This document shows, piece by piece, positions 53,058 through 63,156 of a stretch of DNA of 64,000 bases; position 1 is the stretch's first letter; each line of letters starts with the position of its first letter. Source of the DNA: Acidobacteriota bacterium (GTDB taxonomy: Bacteria > Acidobacteriota > Blastocatellia > Pyrinomonadales > Pyrinomonadaceae); the NCBI GenBank assembly GCA_019639155.1, contig JAHBSJ010000005.1, forward strand, positions 210,342 through 274,341, read 5' to 3'. The position numbers and the translations under genes were made by a program. The notes under the pieces are model-generated. The model searched no databases. It was not told the origin of the DNA and saw only the letters and a program-made list of their open reading frames with translations.

Positions 53058-55362
53058 TATCGGATACAGCCGAGGCTTTGACAGCAGCGGCGGTGAATGG
53101 AAATATCGGGGTCTTTCCGCTGCTCCAAGCACCGAACTGATCCCGGAAATGCTTCGACGAAGGATCTCCGGATTGGCCTAACGGGATAACAAATCTTTTC
53201 TTATCCCAGTCCCCGGGCGAGACAATGTGTCTCATTGAAACATAGGATGCGACGTTCGGGGTTTGGCCGCTGCCATTCAGGCCGGCTTTAGGCGTAACGA
53301 AAAGTGTTCCGATAAGCGGCGCCTGTGCAAGCGGGTGCGGAAAACTGGATGCTGCCTCTTTGCCCCAGTTCCACGTTTCTCGATCCGCGGAATATTTTTT
53401 ACTCAGCTTCTCTACCGTCTGAGCGTCACAGTACTTTGCCAACTCGCCGTAGTCTTTGAACGTCGAGGGCAGCCAACGGCTCGATCTGTCCCTGACCGCC
53501 CAATAAAGGACCCTTTCACGAACAGCGGCAGCAGTTGCCGGCCGAAAGGCATTTGCGATGGTCTCGCCAAAACAATTGCGAACCTCATTGACATATGTTG
53601 CTGTCGTCGAGGTAATTGACATCCTCCCGTCCCACTTCTTCAACGCGTTCAATGTCGCCTCGTCCAACACATTCATGCCGGCCAGGTCCGCAGCGAACAT
53701 TTTCAGTGGGATGTTCAAGTTATCGAATTGGGCCGCCTCCGACCCGTCCAACGTCGCTTTGGCGTCTGCCGATATCAATTCGTACAAACGTCGGGCCCGC
53801 CATGGCGGAGCCGCGTCTCGTGACATCTGCGGATATTTATAATCGGTACCGACAATACGTTGATTCGCCGTCATGATGAATCCCTCGGGTGGATTATAAA
53901 GGAACGGCAGTTCGGCAAAAGGGATCATGCCGATCCAGTCGCCGTCGGTCTTTCCCGCGTCATACGGCAGAGCACCGTCGCCAACACGCCTGATCGGTAT
54001 GGCTCCCGCCACCTGCCAGCCGATATTCCCTTTCGCATCTGCGTAAACGAAATTCTGTGTCGGCCCGCCATACGATCGAAGTGCCATTCGAAATTCGTCC
54101 CAGTTTTTCGCACGGTTGATGAGAAAAAAAGCCTCCACTTCGTTGTTCTTTGGATCTAGAGCGGTCCATTTCAGTGAATACGACCGATCGCCTTGGCTCA
54201 AGATGATCGGGCCGTTGTCTGTTTCAGTAACCGAAAGTTCTTCGGTAGAAAGGCTTGGATCGGCAGGATTTGCACGAAAACGGATGCTTTCGATCCGTGT
54301 CCTAACATTTTTCGGCCCCGACGGGGTGATCGCTTTTCCGTCGCTGATGGTTTCCGCGTATAGGTCCTGCACGTCCGGCCCGACATTTGTTGCGCCCCAG
54401 GCGATGTGCTCATTGTGTCCCAGTACGATCCCGGGTGTACCGGGAAATGTAACACCCGCAGCCTTAACGCCCGGAATTGAGAGATGTGCCATGTACCAAA
54501 TGCCGGGTGCGGCCGGTGCGAGATGAGGATCGTTGGCAAGAATCGGCTTTCCGCTTGCAGTACGCTTCCCGGAAATGACCCAATTGTTGCTCGCTGCAAG
54601 ATCCTCGGCAAAAAGGCCTACCGATCGAAGTGATGCCTCGCGAAGCTCATTATCCTTAAATAGCTGTTCCGACCAGTCGATATCGTTTTGCCGGGGTGCC
54701 ACTTCGGATACGCGTCCGGCGGGCTTTGAGTCCTTACCGAAAAGAACTACATCGAAGGGAGTAACCGTTCTGGTCAGGTCCGCGATCTTGTCCGCGGGCA
54801 TGCCGGAGATCGCAAGTCGTTGCAGATCGCGCTGATACGTGCTGCTCAGAGCATCAGCCAGGATCTTTCCGATCACCAGTGAATCCGCCGGTTCCCACGG
54901 ACGAGGTTTATAACGCAGTATTTGAAACTCCCTCGGCAGCTTATCGTCAGGCAATGCGGATATATACGCGTTCACGCCATCTGAGTAAGCCCGCAGAGCG
55001 AGCGAGATCTCGGGGCCCATCTTTATCAAGCTTTCCGTTGCGACCTTGGCAAAACCAAAGCGCCGCCAACGCTTATCTTGCTCCAATGTCATTCGCCCGA
55101 AGATCTCTGCCGTCTCGCCGCGGGCCAGTCGACGCAGCAGGTCAAGCTGCCACAGCCGGTCGCTTGCGACCACATATCCCTGCACAAAATACAGATCGTA
55201 TTCGTTTTTCGCTTCAATGTAGGGGATACCTCTATCATCTCGCTGCACCCTGACAGGATCGCGGAGGCCGGGCATCGCGGCCCCTGACTGCGACAGAACA
55301 TGTTGTACGTTTATTATGAATAAAATGCCTATGGCGGCCCCGAATACTGAAAAAAGTTTCAT
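53038..55362 (-). CDS. Penicillin acylase-family Ntn hydrolase
   Basis: A 774-residue secreted hydrolase, made as a precursor that self-cleaves at an N-terminal nucleophile. It has a signal peptide (about 1-24), an alpha segment with VQRDDRGIPYIEA and FVQGYVVASDRLWQLDLLRR, then SNNWVISGKRTASG, whose first Ser is the predicted nucleophile (about residue 238). Downstream are DPHLAP, GHNEHIAWG and other beta-chain motifs. Family members hydrolyse beta-lactam side chains or acyl-homoserine lactones (quorum quenching); which applies cannot be told. No neighbour suggests a pathway. Confidence 0.9.
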   Translation of the reverse strand: MKLFSVFGAAIGILFIINVQHVLSQSGAAMPGLRDPVRVQRDDRGIPYIEAKNEYDLYFVQGYVVASDRLWQLDLLRRLARGETAEIFGRMTLEQDKRWRRFGFAKVATESLIKMGPEISLALRAYSDGVNAYISALPDDKLPREFQILRYKPRPWEPADSLVIGKILADALSSTYQRDLQRLAISGMPADKIADLTRTVTPFDVVLFGKDSKPAGRVSEVAPRQNDIDWSEQLFKDNELREASLRSVGLFAEDLAASNNWVISGKRTASGKPILANDPHLAPAAPGIWYMAHLSIPGVKAAGVTFPGTPGIVLGHNEHIAWGATNVGPDVQDLYAETISDGKAITPSGPKNVRTRIESIRFRANPADPSLSTEELSVTETDNGPIILSQGDRSYSLKWTALDPKNNEVEAFFLINRAKNWDEFRMALRSYGGPTQNFVYADAKGNIGWQVAGAIPIRRVGDGALPYDAGKTDGDWIGMIPFAELPFLYNPPEGFIMTANQRIVGTDYKYPQMSRDAAPPWRARRLYELISADAKATLDGSEAAQFDNLNIPLKMFAADLAGMNVLDEATLNALKKWDGRMSITSTTATYVNEVRNCFGETIANAFRPATAAAVRERVLYWAVRDRSSRWLPSTFKDYGELAKYCDAQTVEKLSKKYSADRETWNWGKEAASSFPHPLAQAPLIGTLFVTPKAGLNGSGQTPNVASYVSMRHIVSPGDWDKKRFVIPLGQSGDPSSKHFRDQFGAWSSGKTPIFPFTAAAVKASAVSDITYLPK

Positions 55363-55490
55363 ACGTCAAAAGATAAATGACCCAACGATACAAGGCAACG
55401 CACTATTGAGCTTTTTGCCGTTTACTGTTTCTCTGAGCATCGCGCAGCACTTTGAGAAACTGCAATGAATCCGCTAGACTCATCACTGTT

Positions 55491-55958
55491 ATGAAGAATC
55501 TAAAGATCTCGATCGTATTTGCTGCGGCGGTTTTCGCTTCCGCTTCATGCGGCGGCAATATTGAGAACAAGCCGGCTGAAAACAAAACGGCTGAGGCCGC
55601 TAAAACACCGTCTCAGCCATCGGAGGGTAATCCGGAAGCTCGTGACCGCGGAGCTGTTATGAAGGACCTTTATACGGCTAACTGCGCTCTATGTCACAAA
55701 GAGGACGGAACGGGCGGTAAGATGACCAAAGACGGCAAAACTCTCAACGTAGAAGACCTGACATCCGAAAAGATCAAGAAGATGTCCGACGAAAAGATAA
55801 GGGGTTATATTGAAAATGGCGTGCCGAACGAAGGCATGCCGGCTTTCAAGGACAAACTTGCCGAGAGGGATATCGCAATGCTTGTACGGTATGTTCGTGT
55901 GCTGCAATCTCCGGAGGCAGGAGCGACAAACTCTTCAGATCCCACCGGTTCCCGATAA
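55491..55958 (+). CDS. Lipoprotein mono-heme cytochrome c
   Basis: A 155-residue periplasmic electron carrier. The signal ends in the lipobox SASC-GG (Cys near residue 19), so it is lipid-anchored. A Lys/Glu/Ala-rich linker (about 22-55) leads to a class I cytochrome c domain with CALCH (about 70) and a distal Met in GMPAFKDK (about 120). It could donate to the cytochrome oxidase assembled by the genes at 44-46 kb. The ATG at 55491 begins the signal sequence; the frame is open earlier without support. It is 8 bp upstream of tRNA-Arg. Confidence 0.88.
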   Translation: MKNLKISIVFAAAVFASASCGGNIENKPAENKTAEAAKTPSQPSEGNPEARDRGAVMKDLYTANCALCHKEDGTGGKMTKDGKTLNVEDLTSEKIKKMSDEKIRGYIENGVPNEGMPAFKDKLAERDIAMLVRYVRVLQSPEAGATNSSDPTGSR

Positions 55959-55966
55959 ATTTGCAT

Positions 55967-56043
55967 GCACCCTTAGCTCAGTTGAATAGAGCGTCTGACT
56001 TCGGATCAGAAGGTCGCAGGTTTGAGTCCTGCAGGGTGTACCA
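55967..56043 (+). tRNA. tRNA-Arg (anticodon TCG)
   Basis: A complete cloverleaf. The acceptor is GCACCCT/AGGGTGT with a G-U first pair and discriminator A, and CCA is encoded. The D arm is TAGCTCAGTTGAATAGAGC, the anticodon stem TCTGA/TCAGA with loop CTTCGGA, and the T arm contains GGTTTGAGTCC. Anticodon TCG reads CGN arginine codons. It is followed by a terminator. Confidence 0.95.
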
Positions 56044-56053
56044 CAAAAACAAG

Positions 56054-56081
56054 AAGGGCGTCCCCGCGACGCCTTTTTTTG
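56054..56081 (+). terminator. Rho-independent terminator after tRNA-Arg
   Basis: Stem GGCGT/ACGCC with CCCCGCG loop (56057-56073), followed by seven T. Confidence 0.85.
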
Positions 56082-56237
56082 TTTTGAGGCTGCTCTTCTT
56101 TTCTTTCATACCCGATCCCGCCGACCCGCCGGATAGCCCTTTCAATTCATCGGCACAGGAGCGACTTTGCGAATCTGGCGATCTAGGTAGAACAGGCCGG
56201 CTAGTTTACACAAATCCCAAAATATGTATCAAAGTCA

Positions 56238-56426
56238 CGTGACAATGGCTTATTTTCTCGTGACATTGACCTGTCTTCTCGTGACATTGGCCTGTTTTCT
56301 CGTGACTTTGGCCTGATTTCTCGTGACAATGGCCTGATTTCTCGTGACAATGGCCTGATTTCTCGTGACAATGGCCTGTTTTCTCGTGACAATGGCCTGC
56401 TTTCTCGTGACATTGGTCTCAGTTCT
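56238..56426. repeat. 21-bp tandem repeat array C (9 units)
   Basis: Nine units of consensus CGTGACAATGGCCTGATTTC + T. Positions that vary are AA/AT/TT in the first half and A/T/C after CCTG. Two minus-strand frames stay open through it (MSRE.. and VTRKQ.. repeats) because of the period and are not considered genes. No spacers. The array begins about 160 bp after the terminator that follows tRNA-Arg. Confidence 0.9.
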
Positions 56427-56692
56427 TGTGAATTTCTCTTGTTGACCGGCAAAGGTTCTCAATAAATGGCACTACTCCGATGCCGATAACCTGCACTATT
56501 ACAACATTTACCGGCTTGCAACAGATCTTTGCAAACACTTTGGTTCCCAACACTGCTCCGCCGCCGCGCACGTTATCCATTTTTTCGGATATTCATCTTA
56601 AGCACCATATTATTGTCTTGATCAGGCGATCGCGCGGGACGCCTCCTTTTGCTATCGTACGGTTCCGCTAGCAAAACGCCCCTCCAAAGCAC
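56427..56692. other. Intergenic region upstream of the RHS gene
   Basis: No convincing gene. It holds an inverted repeat near 56648-56674 (GCTATCG / GCTAGC surroundings) but no recognised RNA. Together with 56082-56237, also featureless, it separates tRNA-Arg from the RHS promoter. Confidence 0.4.
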
Positions 56693-56721
56693 TTGACATT
56701 TCACACACCTCTTTGTAAGAT
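56693..56721 (+). promoter_or_regulatory. Sigma70-type promoter of the RHS gene
   Basis: A perfect TTGACA (56693-56698), a 17-bp spacer and TAAGAT (56716-56721). Transcription would begin near 56728, leaving an untranslated leader of about 107 bases before the GTG at 56835. Confidence 0.65.
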
Positions 56722-56834
56722 GCCGAGAATCTCGAAAATATACTAGGTCGTCGTTTTTCCGAGCTTAAACTATTTCCTGCGGTCATGGCTGTTTCGTTTT
56801 GGACGAATTCGGCAAGAACCCGAGGTGACTGATC

Positions 56835-59800
56835 GTGAAAAAATTAAGACCCTATAGACCTGTTGATATCTTCATCAATCCCGGTTGCAGGGCGACGGTA
56901 AGCATAGTTCTTGCATTTGCACTGTTGTTTTCGACGCTCGTGCTCACGCCTTCTCCCATTGGCGCCGATTTCAAGAGGCCGTCGCAGAGCGCACCGAACG
57001 CGTATGCAGAACCGCCACTACCATTTCGGAGCTTGTCTTCTTCGGTGGGTTCACAACTAATGGCCGGTTTCATTGCAAACAGCAGATCCTTCGCATTTTG
57101 GGTTCTTGGGGCGGTCAGCTCCCTGACGGTTGGCAATGGAAGCCCGAAGATTGTTAGAAAGGCATTTTCAGAGACGTTGCCGATATCACCGGCGTCAGTC
57201 AGCTTTGATTTCGACGGCGACGGTAAGGCCGACATCGGGACGTGGCGCGGGTCATCCACCGAATTTAAGGTCAGGAAAAGTTCAAATGGTTCATATCAAA
57301 CCGCATCAATAGGTTCGTCCACCGCTATCGCGGCTCCGGGTGATTTTGATGGTGATGGCATGGTCGATGCAGCCGTTTTTAATGGCGGCACTTGGACAAT
57401 TAAGAAAAGCTCGGATAGCCAGACAATAACAGTTTCGCTGGGTCAGAGCGGGGACATTCCTGCCGTAGGAGACTTTGACGGTGATGGCATCGCCGATCCG
57501 ACGGTGTATAGACCGTCCAATGGCACTTGGTACATCAAAGAAAGTAGCACCTCGAATACCGTTTCATACAGTTACGGAGCGTCAACCGATATCCCCGTCG
57601 CAGGCGACTATGATGGAGACGGGGTCAGCGATTTTGCAGTCTATCGACCTTCAACGGGCGTCTGGTGGATCATGCAGAGTTCAAATGGGGAAGCGATAAA
57701 CTCTTTTGGCGCAGCATCGGACGTTCCTGTTCACGGAGACTTCGACGGCGATGGCGCCGATGACATTGCTGTGTTCAGGCCGTCGACCGGCGTTTGGTGG
57801 ATTTTGAAAAGCTCAAAAGGGTTTGAAGATTCATTTGCTGTAGGTTGGGGCAATTGGGGTGATCAGCCGGCACCAGCGGATTATGATGGCGATGGCATAA
57901 CGGACTTTTGTGTTTGGCGTCCGACTACCGGTGTTTGGCATATCCTAAGAAGCTCTGATTCGGATTATGACCACCATACACTCGGCGTTGCGGGAGATTA
58001 TTCTGTTCCGTCTGCCTTTACAAAACAGGTCGGCTATTCGGTCAGCGGCGATGTGTTGGCCGATGCAAGGAGCGATCCACGCAATCGCGTCGGGGGCACA
58101 GACCTCTTTTCGCAGAATTTTTCATGGAGCACACAGCTTGCGGGATTACCCGGCAGGTCGGGCCTGGATGCCGGTTTCGGCATTTCATACAACTCTCTGA
58201 TCTGGCTAAAGGTGGGTTCGGCGATGTATTTTGACCCGGATCGGGCAAACGTCGCGCCCGGATTTCGACTCGGCTATTCGGTGATCGAACCGGTTTACTA
58301 TGACGCGACCAAGAGTAGATGGGTCTATATGATGATAGCTCCATCGGGTGCACGTACGGAGTTTCGTCAGACTACGGCAAGCAATGTATACGAAACAGCC
58401 GATTCGTCATATGCAAGACTTGTCACCTCCGGCGCCAGCAATCCAAACGACCCTGTCGAGAATATCTCGATCGTTGTTACAAATACCAACGGGACAAATT
58501 TCGCCTATGAATGGAAAGCGGGTGCTTTTCGTTTGAACCAAATAAAAGACAGCAACGGCAACTATATTACCGTCGATCACAACAGCGAAGGGCTGCTCAC
58601 GAAAGTGACCGATACGCTTGGCCGCGAGATAAACGTTGTTTACGATGCATTTCTTTATCCGATCTATGTCACTCAAACGCGCAGATCGTCCAATGGTTCA
58701 GGTTCGACATTCACACATACGTTGGCGACATTTCATTATACGACCAAAACGGTCGAAACCGATTTCGACGGCAGCATAACAGCCGTTTTCGGGCCGCCGA
58801 ATTCGTCCCAGATAAAGGTGCTGGATAAATTGGTTTACGATGACGGCAGCACCACACAATTCGAATACAACGATTATCTGCAGGTCAAAAAGATAATCAA
58901 TATTGCCGCCGATTCTCCGTCGCATATTCTGAATTATGTTTCGACCGATCTTGCTGCGCCTTCGGCTGACCAGACGGATTGCCCTCGCTTTTCAGAGATC
59001 AGGTCATGGACGGAGAATTTTAACCAGGACAGTTATGGCACGGCGCAGGAGGTTGTTACCAACATAACGCGGACAACAGGTTCGAGTTACAGCTTGCCGG
59101 ACAGCATATCGGGGACGGCCACACGTATAGATGTCGCCGTCGCGGGGCATCCTGACGGACATATATCGAGGAACTATTTCATCGAGTCGGGCTGGGCAAA
59201 GGGCTTGCCGGTCGCTTCGGAAGACTGTCTCTCCAGCACCTGCACGGGAACTGATCGAACCCGTTGGTCTTGGACAAGCATGGAACACGATGGAGGCAGC
59301 AGCATTCCCGTTAATCCGCGTGTGGTCGAGACCCGTGTCGGTGACGGTGCCAGCACCAAACGTACAACCATTGACTATGTGCTTAACTATATGATGGATC
59401 CTCCCATCGTCTATTATGGGCTGGTAAGCGAGGTAAATGTTTTCGATGCGGATCTAAACACTGTTCTGAAAAGGACACAGTTTGAATATAATTTGAGCTC
59501 GGCCTATTTAACAAGGCGTATTATCGGCCTGCCGACAAAGGTCGAACAATACGGCCGAGAGACCAGCGGGCTTAATTTGATGTCAAAAGTGACGTTCGGT
59601 TATGATGAGGGCGATTTTTCGGATAGCGGTTTGCAGCAGAATATCTCGCCAGTACAGCACGACGGGACAAATTTCGGTTCGGGATTTATTTTGGGACGCG
59701 GAAACCGGACAAGCGTCACGCGTTGGGATGTGAATTATCCGACAAACTCGTCCTACGCCATTACGTCCAGCACGAAATATAACACTGCGGGTTCGCCTGT

Positions 59801-62800
59801 GGCACAGATAGGGCCGTGGGACGGGACTGTCACAAGGACTGTGAAGATCGGGTATTTGGACAACTTCAATTCAAGCCCGGGGGTTTCGACGTGGGCGTAT
59901 CCGACGACGGTCACCGACCCGAACGATCAAAGCTCTACGGTAAAATACCGCTACGACATCGGGGCGAATGTCGAGGCGGTGAGTCCGGCACCGGCGGGCA
60001 ATTCGTATGGTAAGACGACGAAACGCATATTCGACAGCATCGGCAGGGTTGAGAAAGAGTCGGTCTTTGTGAATACGGCCGAGCAGAGCTATACACGATT
60101 TGAATATCCGACCAGCGGGATACATTCGAAGGTCTTCGCAACGGTCATTGATACGAATTCCAACGGCCCGGATGCCGCAGACGAGGTGCTTTCGGAGACG
60201 TGGACGGATGGTGCGGGGCGTGTGAGGTTTTCGCGTGTGCCGCATACATTTGACGGATACGGGCAGACGGCGACGTGGGCGGCGACGGTGACGGAGTATG
60301 ACATGCTTGGCCGCGTAAGCCGTCAGAGCGTGCCGACGGAGGTCAACGGGAGTTTTGAGCCGACGGGAGACGACCTGACACGCGGGTGGTTGTGGAGCCG
60401 GCAGGAATACGATTGGATGGGGCGTGTGGTAAAGAGCATCCCGACAGATTCCAGCGGCGCGGACGGCAAAGAGACACTGATCTCCTACGAAGGCTGCGGA
60501 TGTGCAGGCGGGCTGGTGACAACGGTTCAGGGCCCGCTGGTGCCGAGGGATGATGATCCGCAGACGAATGCGCGTCGAAAGCAGAAGAGCTACGAGGACA
60601 TATTGGGCCGTGCTTTCAAGGCGGAGACGTATGAATGGGACGGGACGACGGTTTATTCGACGGTTGTGAATACATATAATGGCCGCGATCAGGCGGTGCT
60701 CTCTCGGCAGTATGCGGGGACGACATCCTCTGAGACGTATCAGGACACGACGGCGAGTTATGACGGGCATGGGCGGACGGTTGGGCAGAAACTGCCGCAG
60801 CAGGACAGTCCCGGGACGGTGTTCACGTATAACCCTGATGGCAGCGTGCTGACGCGGACGGATGCCCGCGGGGTTGTGACGAATTATGAGTATAACAACC
60901 GAGGGCTGGTGACGGGCATCACATGGAATGTGGGATCGACAGGTGTTACAGGAACTGCCGCTGTCGAGATGCAATACGACAACCTTGGGAACAGAACCGA
61001 AATGACGGACGGTTTGGGGACGCAGGTTTACGAATACGACGAGCTTTCGCGGCTGACGGCGGAATCACGAGATTTTTCAGACACACTACCTGACGAGCCT
61101 TCGGGCGGCCTGTTCACTCTAACCTACACCTACGAGATCGGTGGCCAGCTAAGGTCATACACGGACCCTTGGGGCAAGCAGATCAGCTACATGCACGACA
61201 AAACAGGCAGGCTCAACGAGGTCACCGGAACACCGCACGGTGGCGTTTCGTCATATGCAACCAACGCTCAGTATCGTGCATGGGGAGGCCTAAAGCATTT
61301 GGAATATGGGAACGGCGTTATCGCCGACACTAGCTATGACAGTACTTTAAAACCGTCCACATTCGACCTTAAAAAACCGGGTGACGACCCGATAATGGAA
61401 AAGTCGTACCAATATTACAACGATGGCAGGCTAAAGCACGTCGATGATGCTATACAGGGAAAATTCGACCGGCTTCAGACTTATGATTTTGCCGGCCGCG
61501 TCAAGGAAGGACTATCCAGCACTGAGGCGAACGGTGTTCCCGTAACCACCGATCAGAACCTGAATCTGCCATATCGTCAGAGCTTTTCGTATGATGCGTT
61601 CAACAACATGACTCAGCGGAACAACCTGCATTGGGGGACCGAGACATGGCAAGGCGAGTCAAATAACCTGAATTACACCTTTACGAACAATCGCATCGCG
61701 GGTTTTCAATACGACGCTGACGGCCGCATCCTGCAATCGGCGGAACCTGAGAGGGCCACTGATTATACCTACGACGCAAGGGGTTTGATGACCCGAGGTC
61801 TTGGTAACACCACATTCGGCGAGACCGACATTGAGAGAACTTATTCAGGTGACGGACGCGAATTGAAGCGGAAAAAGAAAGTTTACGAGTATAACGAAGA
61901 CCCCGAGCCGGAGCTTGAATGGAAAACAAGGCCGGATGCGTACTATATTCGCTCGACTGTATTCGGCGGTGAGGTGATATCAGAGACGCACGAAACAGGG
62001 TTAAAGCTTCGAACATTCGTTTATGCGGCCGGTATAAAGATCGCAACTCAAATAGGACATTCGCACCCAAACAAATGGGTCGTTTTTTCCCACCACGACG
62101 CGGCCAAAATGAGCCATCGGGGCACCTACCAGTGGGGTAATGCGATCCAGGACGACGCCGGTCTCGAAGACGGCCCCGCCGAGAAGGATCCGATGGGCAA
62201 CAACGCCGGTCTCAAAACACCCTACGTAGAACCTGAACCACCGCCGGAGCCGCCACCCATTCCGATACCGCCGTTCGACGGCGATTCGCCGATGTTCGTC
62301 AACGGCCAAGCGGTCCGCGCCACGCTCGACGGTGTTTCAGTTTCATGGAACGTGTTAATGAGCATGGCCAATGCCGGTGGATTGACGCATATGGGACACC
62401 CGGTCGATGTTCGTGTAGGCCAGATGGTTATTCCAAGGATCGTCGAAGGCCCGAATCCGAATCGTTGGGAAGATCCCAGAATGGCAATGGTGATGCGATA
62501 TGAAGGTGATTGGGTTATATCTGTGGCACCTCCTAATGGCAGTCCGAACGTATTTGGTATCTGGAACGAGAGGCGGCGACAGCTTGATGAGGCATTACGC
62601 AAGGCTCAGAGCCCAGAGTGTGAAAAAGCCTTTCGAAATGCCGGTGTTGAAACTGCGTCGAGTCAAATAATGAACGGTTTGACCATCGTTTCAGAAAATA
62701 TGGTTAGGAACGCAAGGGACCACAAGCAATGGGGGCCAAAGGAGGGAAACCTTGCGTCACAGATGAGGCAAAAATGGATCGATAGGCCTACTACGAATGA

Positions 62801-63125
62801 TGTAACTTACGTTGGACCGTACTCGGACAGGATGCGCTATTTGTCGTTAGCTGAGAAAGCCTTCGCTGGAAAAGAAGACCATTTCTCCGTTGTATTGGTG
62901 CATTCACTAGTACATTCTGGTGGAAAAAAGGGAGCCTTGTCTTCGGGGCATTTTGAGTTGAATTCTAGAAATAGAAACGATGAACCCATTCCGCAACCAA
63001 TGAAACACGATTTGGAGTATATGGGAGAGGCATACGACGCAATTATCGCGAATTGCACTATAGAAGGAAAATCGAAATTAGGTAACACTCGTGGCACAAT
63101 CCGGCCGCCTGTGTTTCCAAATTAG
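56835..63125 (+). CDS. Giant secreted FG-GAP plus RHS/YD-repeat protein with variable C-terminal tip
   Basis: A 2096-residue surface or exported protein. A signal-type hydrophobic segment (about 20-40) is followed by six FG-GAP/VCBS-like repeats carrying calcium-loop DxDGDG (about 125-390) and then many YD repeats (about 400-1790: NYEYNNRGLVTG, YEYDELSRLTAES and so on). They should form the RHS shell. A short DPMGNNAGL region and Pro-rich linker (about 1785-1813, EPEPPPEPPPIPIPP) lead to a tip (about 1815-2096) unrelated to the repeats. Late in the tip is VLVHSLVHSGG (H2023, H2027), an HxxxH without the Glu of zinc proteases. The start is GTG 56835, after GAGGTGA. A likely immunity gene and a partial core copy follow. 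Tip activity is unknown. Confidence 0.88.
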   Translation: MKKLRPYRPVDIFINPGCRATVSIVLAFALLFSTLVLTPSPIGADFKRPSQSAPNAYAEPPLPFRSLSSSVGSQLMAGFIANSRSFAFWVLGAVSSLTVGNGSPKIVRKAFSETLPISPASVSFDFDGDGKADIGTWRGSSTEFKVRKSSNGSYQTASIGSSTAIAAPGDFDGDGMVDAAVFNGGTWTIKKSSDSQTITVSLGQSGDIPAVGDFDGDGIADPTVYRPSNGTWYIKESSTSNTVSYSYGASTDIPVAGDYDGDGVSDFAVYRPSTGVWWIMQSSNGEAINSFGAASDVPVHGDFDGDGADDIAVFRPSTGVWWILKSSKGFEDSFAVGWGNWGDQPAPADYDGDGITDFCVWRPTTGVWHILRSSDSDYDHHTLGVAGDYSVPSAFTKQVGYSVSGDVLADARSDPRNRVGGTDLFSQNFSWSTQLAGLPGRSGLDAGFGISYNSLIWLKVGSAMYFDPDRANVAPGFRLGYSVIEPVYYDATKSRWVYMMIAPSGARTEFRQTTASNVYETADSSYARLVTSGASNPNDPVENISIVVTNTNGTNFAYEWKAGAFRLNQIKDSNGNYITVDHNSEGLLTKVTDTLGREINVVYDAFLYPIYVTQTRRSSNGSGSTFTHTLATFHYTTKTVETDFDGSITAVFGPPNSSQIKVLDKLVYDDGSTTQFEYNDYLQVKKIINIAADSPSHILNYVSTDLAAPSADQTDCPRFSEIRSWTENFNQDSYGTAQEVVTNITRTTGSSYSLPDSISGTATRIDVAVAGHPDGHISRNYFIESGWAKGLPVASEDCLSSTCTGTDRTRWSWTSMEHDGGSSIPVNPRVVETRVGDGASTKRTTIDYVLNYMMDPPIVYYGLVSEVNVFDADLNTVLKRTQFEYNLSSAYLTRRIIGLPTKVEQYGRETSGLNLMSKVTFGYDEGDFSDSGLQQNISPVQHDGTNFGSGFILGRGNRTSVTRWDVNYPTNSSYAITSSTKYNTAGSPVAQIGPWDGTVTRTVKIGYLDNFNSSPGVSTWAYPTTVTDPNDQSSTVKYRYDIGANVEAVSPAPAGNSYGKTTKRIFDSIGRVEKESVFVNTAEQSYTRFEYPTSGIHSKVFATVIDTNSNGPDAADEVLSETWTDGAGRVRFSRVPHTFDGYGQTATWAATVTEYDMLGRVSRQSVPTEVNGSFEPTGDDLTRGWLWSRQEYDWMGRVVKSIPTDSSGADGKETLISYEGCGCAGGLVTTVQGPLVPRDDDPQTNARRKQKSYEDILGRAFKAETYEWDGTTVYSTVVNTYNGRDQAVLSRQYAGTTSSETYQDTTASYDGHGRTVGQKLPQQDSPGTVFTYNPDGSVLTRTDARGVVTNYEYNNRGLVTGITWNVGSTGVTGTAAVEMQYDNLGNRTEMTDGLGTQVYEYDELSRLTAESRDFSDTLPDEPSGGLFTLTYTYEIGGQLRSYTDPWGKQISYMHDKTGRLNEVTGTPHGGVSSYATNAQYRAWGGLKHLEYGNGVIADTSYDSTLKPSTFDLKKPGDDPIMEKSYQYYNDGRLKHVDDAIQGKFDRLQTYDFAGRVKEGLSSTEANGVPVTTDQNLNLPYRQSFSYDAFNNMTQRNNLHWGTETWQGESNNLNYTFTNNRIAGFQYDADGRILQSAEPERATDYTYDARGLMTRGLGNTTFGETDIERTYSGDGRELKRKKKVYEYNEDPEPELEWKTRPDAYYIRSTVFGGEVISETHETGLKLRTFVYAAGIKIATQIGHSHPNKWVVFSHHDAAKMSHRGTYQWGNAIQDDAGLEDGPAEKDPMGNNAGLKTPYVEPEPPPEPPPIPIPPFDGDSPMFVNGQAVRATLDGVSVSWNVLMSMANAGGLTHMGHPVDVRVGQMVIPRIVEGPNPNRWEDPRMAMVMRYEGDWVISVAPPNGSPNVFGIWNERRRQLDEALRKAQSPECEKAFRNAGVETASSQIMNGLTIVSENMVRNARDHKQWGPKEGNLASQMRQKWIDRPTTNDVTYVGPYSDRMRYLSLAEKAFAGKEDHFSVVLVHSLVHSGGKKGALSSGHFELNSRNRNDEPIPQPMKHDLEYMGEAYDAIIANCTIEGKSKLGNTRGTIRPPVFPN

Positions 63126-63156
63126 TCGGGCCGAGGGTGGTCAGGAGGAATCAAGC

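Noticed and set aside
56201..56462. Two minus-strand repeat proteins over array C (MSREIRPLSRE.., VTRNQAI..)
   Set aside because: Two frames of the same 21-bp repeat cannot both be genes, and neither has a start signal.
56480..56671. 63-codon plus-strand frame upstream of the RHS gene
   Set aside because: No ribosome-binding site, low-complexity composition and no domain; treated as intergenic.
59871..60974. 367-codon minus-strand frame inside the RHS gene
   Set aside because: Arg/His-rich shadow of the YD-repeat coding strand, with no start signal and no family resemblance.
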